DNA of 64,000 nucleotides, from NCBI GenBank assembly GCA_046327715.1, contig JAXLXY010000004.1:1-64000 (forward strand), read 5' to 3'. The stretch is from JADJOM01 sp046327715 (GTDB lineage Bacteria; Gemmatimonadota; Gemmatimonadetes; Gemmatimonadales; GWC2-71-9). This document shows positions 57,990 to 64,000 of this stretch, one piece after another. The stretch's first letter is position 1. Every line of letters starts with the position of its first letter. A program made the translations under genes and the position numbers. Under the pieces are notes generated by a model, which saw only the letters and a list, made by a program, of their open reading frames with translations, searched no databases and was not told where the DNA came from.

Positions 57990-58577
57990 TCAGGACTGGC
58001 CGAGCAGGTTCTTCTTGAAGCCCTCGCCGGGGCCGGGCTTGGGGCCGATCCAGCAGCGCAGGATCGCGTCGGCGAAGTCCTTGCCGGCCACGGTGCCCTT
58101 GTCGGTGCCGGCGATGTTGATGGTGGTGCCGGTGCCGGGGACGTAGGTAATGATGAGGCTCTCGCCATTCTTGAGGTCCTGCATCATCCCGCACAGGTCC
58201 ACGAACTGCTGCTTGAGCTCCGCGCTGGCGCCCGGGGTGTTGTCCTTGAGGCCGTCGTTCCAGGCCCCGCAGATCTTGTCCTTGGTGCCGTGCCCGGAGA
58301 TGAAGTGCATGACCATCTGGCGCGGCGCGTCGGCGGCCAGGATCTCCTCGGCGCTGTGCGACGCGGTGGCGACGTAGAGCCCCGCCACGTACACCTTGAT
58401 GATGAACTTCTTGCGCAGCGCCATCCCGTTGAGCGACAGGGTGTGCCCGCCGACGTCGATGGTCGAGGGCATGGTCACGCCGTTCATGGTCCGGCCGGTG
58501 TCGGCGATGGCGACGGCGGCGGTGGCGGGCAGGGCGGCGGGCTGAGCCGAGAGCAGCGTGGTGAGGAGGAGCAGCAT
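57990..58577 (-). CDS. Exported chalcone-isomerase-like domain protein
   Basis: 195 residues from ATG 58577. Signal peptide MLLLLTTLLSAQPAALPATA. The domain begins MPSTIDVGGHTLSLNGMALR and continues FIIKVYVAGLYVATASHSAE, the bacterial chalcone isomerase-like pattern. In bacteria these are usually non-enzymatic, perhaps fatty-acid-binding, periplasmic proteins. It is probably the first gene of the operon with yjcH and actP. Confidence 0.82.
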   Translation of the reverse strand: MLLLLTTLLSAQPAALPATAAVAIADTGRTMNGVTMPSTIDVGGHTLSLNGMALRKKFIIKVYVAGLYVATASHSAEEILAADAPRQMVMHFISGHGTKDKICGAWNDGLKDNTPGASAELKQQFVDLCGMMQDLKNGESLIITYVPGTGTTINIAGTDKGTVAGKDFADAILRCWIGPKPGPGEGFKKNLLGQS

Positions 58578-58657
58578 GAATCGACCTCGAGCAGCGGGTG
58601 AATGACTGGCGGCATCCGGGGGCCAAGTTGCCGTACAAGGCGGGCATGCGCAACCCG

Positions 58658-59248
58658 TCAGGGGGGCGGGCCCCGCAGCGAGACGCCGCCGTCGACCAGC
58701 CGCATGCCGGCCCCCGGGGGGACCTGCACGAAGAGGTCGCGGCCGGTGTCGGTGAGCGCGGGGTACTTCCGGCCGATGTCGGCCATGAGCAGCGCCAGGA
58801 AGGTCTCCGGCACCGGGATGCCCCGCACCGACGCGCCCTGCAGGTGGAAGCGCACCGCCTCGCGGCCCGCGGGGAGGAGCACCACCTGTCCCTCGAGCCG
58901 GCTGTCGGGCGGGAGCAGGTACACCAGCTGGGCCAGCGCCTGGCGCGCCTCGGCCGGGAGGTCGGCGATGCGCCCCCCGATCCGGAGCTGCAGCGTGTCG
59001 GCGGTGACGGTGAAGCCGAAGTCGGGGGGGATGTACCGGAGCCCCAGCCGCGCCATGAGGTAGGCGGTGAAGTCGCCGGCGTCGATGGTGGCGCTGTCGC
59101 GCCGGCGGTCGAGGTAGACGGAATCCACCAGCGCCGCCGCGCGGAACACCCCCGCCGCCGCGATGGGCCGGGCGGCGGAGTCGGGCGCGGTCTGGGCCGC
59201 CAGCGGGGCGGCGGCCAGGGCCAGCAGGAGGCAGTGGGTCAGGCGCAT
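58658..59248 (-). CDS. Exported hypothetical protein, 196 aa
   Basis: Signal peptide MRLTHCLLLALAAAPLAAQT. The mature region has FTAYLMARLGLRYIPPDFGF, LQLRIGGRIADLPAEARQAL and SVRGIPVPETFLALLMADIG. The combination of a beta-strand with 'I.G.V.DLP' resembles LptE/DUF2993-type lipid-binding folds, but I cannot name the family. It is transcribed leftwards and lies 80 bases upstream of the chalcone-isomerase-like gene. Confidence 0.6.
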   Translation of the reverse strand: MRLTHCLLLALAAAPLAAQTAPDSAARPIAAAGVFRAAALVDSVYLDRRRDSATIDAGDFTAYLMARLGLRYIPPDFGFTVTADTLQLRIGGRIADLPAEARQALAQLVYLLPPDSRLEGQVVLLPAGREAVRFHLQGASVRGIPVPETFLALLMADIGRKYPALTDTGRDLFVQVPPGAGMRLVDGGVSLRGPPP

Positions 59249-59323
59249 GTCGCTCGGCCGGTTCCGTTGCCATATTGGACGCGTCCCGGCCCCCCGCCCT
59301 GCACCGCCCGCCCTGGAGGCACG

Positions 59324-59527
59324 ATGGAATGGAGCATCATCGGACTGAACTTCCTCTACGCCGCGCTGGGCGTGGTGCTGATGTACTTCTCGTACCGGAT
59401 CATCGACAAGCTCACTCCGGAGGTGAATTTCGCCGAGGAGCTGCGCAAGGGGAACGTGGCGGTGGCGATCTTCATCGCGGCGATCTTCGTGTCGATCGCG
59501 CTGATCATCGGCGGCGCGCTCAACTGA
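59324..59527 (+). CDS. DUF350 small membrane protein
   Basis: 67 residues from ATG 59324, with GGAGG seven bases upstream. Two TM helices (IIGLNFLYAALGVVLMYFSY and VAIFIAAIFVSIALIIGGAL) with FAEELRKGNVAVAI between, the DUF350 pattern. The stop shares one base with the start of the lytic transglycosylase gene (TGATG), so the two are translationally coupled. Confidence 0.8.
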   Translation: MEWSIIGLNFLYAALGVVLMYFSYRIIDKLTPEVNFAEELRKGNVAVAIFIAAIFVSIALIIGGALN

Positions 59528-60150
59528 TGTCCCGGCTCCGCGGCGCCCTCGGGCGGTGGCTCCTCCCCGCCCTGCTCCCGCTGCTGCTCGGGCTGCCGCT
59601 GTGCGCCCAGGCGGTGACCGACCGCTACGACCCCACCTTCCGGAAGTACAGCAAGCGGTTCTTCGGCGTGGGCTTCGACTGGCGCCTGTTCAAGGCCCAG
59701 GGGATGACCGAGAGCAACCTCAACCCCGCCGCCACCAGCTGGGTGGGGGCCCGCGGGGTGATGCAGCTCATGCCGAGCACCTTCACCGAGGTGCAGTCCC
59801 GCAACCCCGACTTCACCGCCATCGACGACGACGAGTGGAACATCGCCGCCGGCATCTACTATGATCGCCGGCTGTGGCGCATGTGGCTGGGCGATTCGGT
59901 GAGCGCCGACGACCATCGCCACTTCATGTTCGCCAGCTACAACGCCGGCCGGGTGCCCATCCTGCGGGCCCGCACGCTGGCGCGCTCCCGCGCCCTCGAC
60001 CCGGCGCTGTGGACCAGCATCGCGCTGGTGGCGCCCGAAGTCCGTGGCTGGCGTCACCAGGAGACGCTCAACTACGTGCAGCGCATCCAGGCCAACCTCG
60101 ACCGGATGGACACCCGGGGCCGCGTGGTGCGCCGCCCCGCCGTCCCATGA
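59527..60150 (+). CDS. Lytic transglycosylase (Slt-type)
   Basis: 207 residues from ATG 59527. Signal peptide RWLLPALLPLLLGLPLCAQA. Family-23 lysozyme-like fold: LFKAQGMTESNLNPAATS with the catalytic Glu, GARGVMQLMPSTFTEV, EWNIAAGIYYDRRLWRMW and MFASYNAGRVPI. It cleaves peptidoglycan glycan strands, leaving anhydro-muramic ends. It is coupled to the DUF350 gene, an uncommon pairing. Confidence 0.9.
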   Translation: MSRLRGALGRWLLPALLPLLLGLPLCAQAVTDRYDPTFRKYSKRFFGVGFDWRLFKAQGMTESNLNPAATSWVGARGVMQLMPSTFTEVQSRNPDFTAIDDDEWNIAAGIYYDRRLWRMWLGDSVSADDHRHFMFASYNAGRVPILRARTLARSRALDPALWTSIALVAPEVRGWRHQETLNYVQRIQANLDRMDTRGRVVRRPAVP

Positions 60151-60156
60151 GCCGGG

Positions 60157-60594
60157 TCAGCCGTTGAGTGCGTAGGCTCGCCCGAGCCACGCCCGCAGCT
60201 CGTCATCCAGGTCGGCCAGCGAGCTCACCGCGATCCGATGGGTGATCCGGTCCTTCTTCGCGTACCCTCCCGTCTCCTGCAGCCGCCCCTTGCCCTTGAG
60301 CGCGCCCAGCGCGAGCCCGAAGTCGATCCGGGTCTTCGTGGCGGGCTTGATCTGGGCAATCACGTGCTTGCGGTAGATCGGCACGATGGTCTGGCCGGGG
60401 CAGAGCCGGATGTCCGGCCCGAGCGCCAGGGCCAGCTCCTCGAGCGCATCGTGCACCGGTCGCAGGGCGGGGCGGGCGGCGTACATGGCGTCGACCATGC
60501 CCGGCGCCGCGCGGAGGTAGGCGGCGGGATCGGCATCCGCGCCCCTCATGCGGGCGAGGCTCGGGTGCGGGGCGTAGCGGGGGCGGGAAGGCAT
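60157..60594 (-). CDS. DUF5655-domain protein
   Basis: 145 residues. The pattern LGPDIRLCPGQTIVPIYRKH, AQIKPATKTRIDFGLALGAL and ITHRIAVSSLADLDDELRAW matches the DUF5655 (predicted transport/DUF4287-associated) fold found in small cytoplasmic proteins. Function unknown. It converges with the transglycosylase gene, six bases apart. Confidence 0.7.
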   Translation of the reverse strand: MPSRPRYAPHPSLARMRGADADPAAYLRAAPGMVDAMYAARPALRPVHDALEELALALGPDIRLCPGQTIVPIYRKHVIAQIKPATKTRIDFGLALGALKGKGRLQETGGYAKKDRITHRIAVSSLADLDDELRAWLGRAYALNG

Positions 60595-60597
60595 GGG

Positions 60598-60720
60598 GAG
60601 GTGGGGAGGGGAAAAGGGAAACGGGAAGAGGGAAAAGGGAAACGGGAAAAGCGAAAAGAGAAAAGGGAAGGGGGAAGGGGGCCGTGGTGCGGCGCCCGTT
60701 CCCCCTCACGGCCGTGTGGT
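60598..60720. repeat. Degenerate heptamer array
   Basis: Purine-rich GGGAAAC/GGGAAAA units (60605-60690) are followed by GGCCGTGGTG...CACGGCC, an inverted repeat. It separates def from the DUF5655 gene (both leftward). Confidence 0.75.
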
Positions 60721-60725
60721 GGCGG

Positions 60726-61298
60726 CTAGAGCAGGCCGGTCAGCGGCGTGGCGTAGCTCTCGGAGCGTGGCTCGGGCTCGCCGTAGCGGCCCTCGTGGGC
60801 GTGCTGCCGGTTCCATTCCTCGCGCAGGCAGAAGGGATCCAGGCCGTGCGGACGGTCCACGGCGAGCACGCCGTCGAGGTGATCGATCTCGTGCTGCAGC
60901 AGCTCGGCGCGGTCGCCCTCGAGCTCGGCCAGGTGCCAGGCGCCCTTCTGGTCCTGGTAGCGCACCTTGATGTGGTGGGCCCGCGAGACCCGCACCAGGA
61001 GGTTGGGGAACGAGAAGCAGTCGTCCCAGACGGTGAAGTCCTCGTTGCCGACGTCCACGATCTCGGGATTGATGAGCGGCCAGGGCTGCTCCATCTCGAT
61101 GTAGACGATCCGCACCGGGGCCCCGATCTGCGGCGCGGCGATGCCGCGCCCGTAGCCGAAGCGGGACTGGAAGTCGCGGAGGGTCTCGCGCAGGTCGTCG
61201 ATGACCACGCGCACCGCCGCCGACTGCGGCTTGGCGATCGGCTCGCAGCGGGTCCGGAGGATCGGGTCGCCGAGCATGCGAATGCGGTGAATGGTCAT
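60726..61298 (-). CDS. def: Peptide deformylase, variant motif 2
   Basis: 190 residues from ATG 61298. Motif 1 GIAAPQIG (52-59) and motif 3 QHEIDHLDG (HEIDH 136-140) are canonical. Motif 2, normally EGCLS, reads DDCFSFP with metal-binding Cys94 kept. It removes the N-formyl group from nascent proteins. The fmt gene, often adjacent, is absent. The altered motif 2 suggests a type-III-like or specialised enzyme, though all three metal ligands are present. Confidence 0.85.
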   Translation of the reverse strand: MTIHRIRMLGDPILRTRCEPIAKPQSAAVRVVIDDLRETLRDFQSRFGYGRGIAAPQIGAPVRIVYIEMEQPWPLINPEIVDVGNEDFTVWDDCFSFPNLLVRVSRAHHIKVRYQDQKGAWHLAELEGDRAELLQHEIDHLDGVLAVDRPHGLDPFCLREEWNRQHAHEGRYGEPEPRSESYATPLTGLL

Positions 61299-61671
61299 CC
61301 GTGGTCCGGGAACGAGACGCCCCAATCTTGTGCCGAAGCCATTTGGCCACAATAGCGGCGGTCACGCCGGCGGAATGGGGCGCGGGATCGGGGCGGCTCC
61401 GCGCAAGCGCCTTCTCCAGTTACTGCGATGTAATGTGTTGTTTCACAATAACTTGAAAAGTAGTTGTGCGAAGGACTAACTCAGGCATCCTGGAGCCCGG
61501 CCAGCGCCACTCCTTGAGCCAGGAATGGCCACCGGCGCCCCGATTTCTCGGCCGGTGGATCCGCTCGATGGAATCGCGGAACCCCTTCATGAACAAGCGA
61601 TTACGGATTTACCCCAATCCATTGGTAATTAGTTGACAAATCCCGAGCCTAGCCTTAGGGTTGCGGTCGCC
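61299..61671. promoter_or_regulatory. Divergent regulatory region upstream of the suf cluster
   Basis: Unusually AT-rich for the window between 61426 and 61482 and again between 61590 and 61640. CCAATCCATTGG (61614-61625) has inverted CCAAT/ATTGG arms. TTGACA (61633-61638) and TTAGGG (61655-61660), 16 bases apart, lie before the ATG at 61672 and form a plausible sufR promoter. TTGTTTCACAA near 61440 has inverted TTGT/ACAA arms. Confidence 0.55.
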
Positions 61672-62393
61672 ATGGGAACCACGATCTCCGAACCGATCGC
61701 CGAGCAGACGCTCCCGCCCGCCTACAAGGGGCCGCGGGGCGCCATCCTGGTGGCGCTCAAGCGCGCCGGGGCGCTGACCGCGCGCGAGCTGTCGGAGCAG
61801 CTGGGACTCTCCTCCAACGCCATCCGCCATCACCTCCGCGAGCTCGAGACCGAGGCGGTCATCGGCTACCGGCGGGAGCAGCGGGGGGTCGGGGCGCCGA
61901 CCTACGCCTGGCACCTGAGCGCGGCGGGGGAGTCGCTCTTTCCGCAGCGCTACAAGGAACTGCTCACCGAGGTGCTCGACCGGGTGGCGGAGCAGGCGGG
62001 CCGCCAGGCGGTGGTGAGCGCCTTCGAGACCCGGTTCAGCGACCTGGCCCGCAAGCTCCAGGTGGAGCTGACCGACGCCTCACCGGAGCGGCGGATGGAC
62101 GTGGTGATGCGGGCGCTGGTGGAGGGTGGGTACATGGCGGAGTGGCGGGACGGCGAGGAGGGGCTCCGGCTGACGGAGCACAACTGCGCCATCCGCGCCC
62201 TGGCCGAACGCTACCCCGAGATCTGCGCGGCGGAGCGGCGGTTCCTGGAGGAGGTCCTGGCGGCCGCGGTGCACCGTGAGTCGCACATGCTGGAGGGGTG
62301 TCCCGCCTGCGAGTACCGGGTGCAGTTCCCGGGCGCGGCGCCCGCACTGACCGTCCTGGAGGGGCCGGCGCGTCCGGCCCGTGAGGAGCAGGC

Positions 62394-62397
<4 letters not shown>
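61672..62397 (+). CDS. sufR: SufR-like Fe-S-sensing transcriptional regulator
   Basis: 241 residues from ATG 61672; the TTG at 61633 is part of the promoter. An N-terminal winged helix (GPRGAILVALKRAGALTARE ... LSSNAIRHHLRELETEAVI) is followed by a dimerisation region. Cys172 and Cys185 are 12 residues apart and Cys210/Cys213 form CPAC, resembling the cysteine set that holds the cluster in SufR. It overlaps sufB by four bases (ATGA). It probably represses the suf operon when Fe-S supply is adequate. Confidence 0.82.
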
Positions 62398-63842
<1,445 letters not shown>

Positions 63843-63882
63843 CGGGCGGGCGCGCGACCGCGCGCCCCGCAGGCCACAGTGC

Positions 63883-64000
63883 ATGGAGAACCGAGTGCTC
63901 GAGATCATCAACCTGCACGCCCGCGCGGGCGACAAGCAGATCCTGAACGGCATCACCCTCACCGTGCACGCCGGCGAGGTGCACGCCATCATGGGGCCCA
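63883..64000 (+). CDS. sufC: Fe-S assembly ATPase SufC, N-terminal part only
   Basis: The frame starts at ATG 63883 and reads MENRVLEIINLHARAGDKQI, then LNGITLTVHAGEVHAIMGP, cut off by the window edge just before the Walker A. This is the beginning of an ABC-type ATPase, and next to sufB it is SufC. GTG 63895 is a less likely start. Confidence 0.9.
   Translation, partial: MENRVLEIINLHARAGDKQILNGITLTVHAGEVHAIMGP

Noticed and set aside
61500..61620. Possible tRNA-like fold upstream of sufR
   Set aside because: No TTC-loop or acceptor-stem pairing with the expected spacing could be found; no tRNA was found anywhere in the window.

Overview
The window is very GC-rich (dense overlapping shadow frames, GTG/TTG starts, 4-bp gene overlaps) and looks like a chromosome segment of a Gemmatimonadota-type bacterium. 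Inference from gene content: a GWxTD-domain lipoprotein, large Ser/Thr kinase-TPR and BTAD-TPR proteins, many small lipoproteins and a patatin/outer-membrane-barrel protein. Species cannot be told from the sequence alone. No transposase, integrase, phage gene, tRNA, rRNA or CRISPR array was seen.

Layout. 1-2292: minus-strand operon ending in two adjacent WYL regulators (PafB/PafC-like pair). 2293-6838: repeat-dominated region holding two small toxin-antitoxin pairs and one unknown gene. 6839-9447: a copper cluster (His/Cys-rich exported peptide, MbnP-like lipoprotein, MbnH-like di-heme enzyme). 9749-13415: minus-strand small membrane and lipoprotein genes, including a protein with two cupredoxin-like domains. 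13615-18691: HD hydrolase + BTAD/TPR regulator, then a zinc-protease-like protein + CDGSH protein. 18890-24697: agmatinase, MOSC protein and the conserved mnmE-yidC-yidD-rnpA-rpmH block, read leftwards away from dnaA. 24750-27543: replication-origin region with dnaA and dnaN. 27617-32712: arginase, monofunctional transglycosylase, alpha/beta hydrolase and two paralogous exported proteins. 32848-33249: RNase P RNA. 33294-40337: two Ser/Thr kinases (one overlapping pyrE), an AraC-type regulator and a GWxTD protein. 40483-46099: polA, a type IV prepilin and an MMPL transporter. 46227-55246: metalloprotease, serine hydrolase, MIP18-family protein, RNase D, PLP enzyme, thioesterase/hydrolase fusion, ferredoxin and a patatin with C-terminal barrel. 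55263-58577: acetate-symporter operon with a decayed tandem copy of the transporter. 58658-61298: DUF350, lytic transglycosylase, DUF5655 and peptide deformylase. 61672-64000: SufR-like regulator, sufB and the start of sufC.

The most unusual trait is a dense set of interrelated intergenic repeats: octamer arrays (NGGCGRTT), heptamer arrays (TTCCCGY and variants), an ~89-bp element with near-perfect 14-bp terminal inverted repeats (five copies), a 66-bp tandem repeat containing octamers, and a dispersed GGATTCCTCG...GGAATGAC element. They occur in most larger intergenic gaps, often as inverted pairs able to form long hairpins. They have also entered coding sequence: they encode the linker of the BTAD regulator, replace part of the MnmE G domain, and supply the last codons and stop of the CDGSH gene. 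Since 7- and 8-bp units are not multiples of three, a copy-number change inside a gene would shift the frame.
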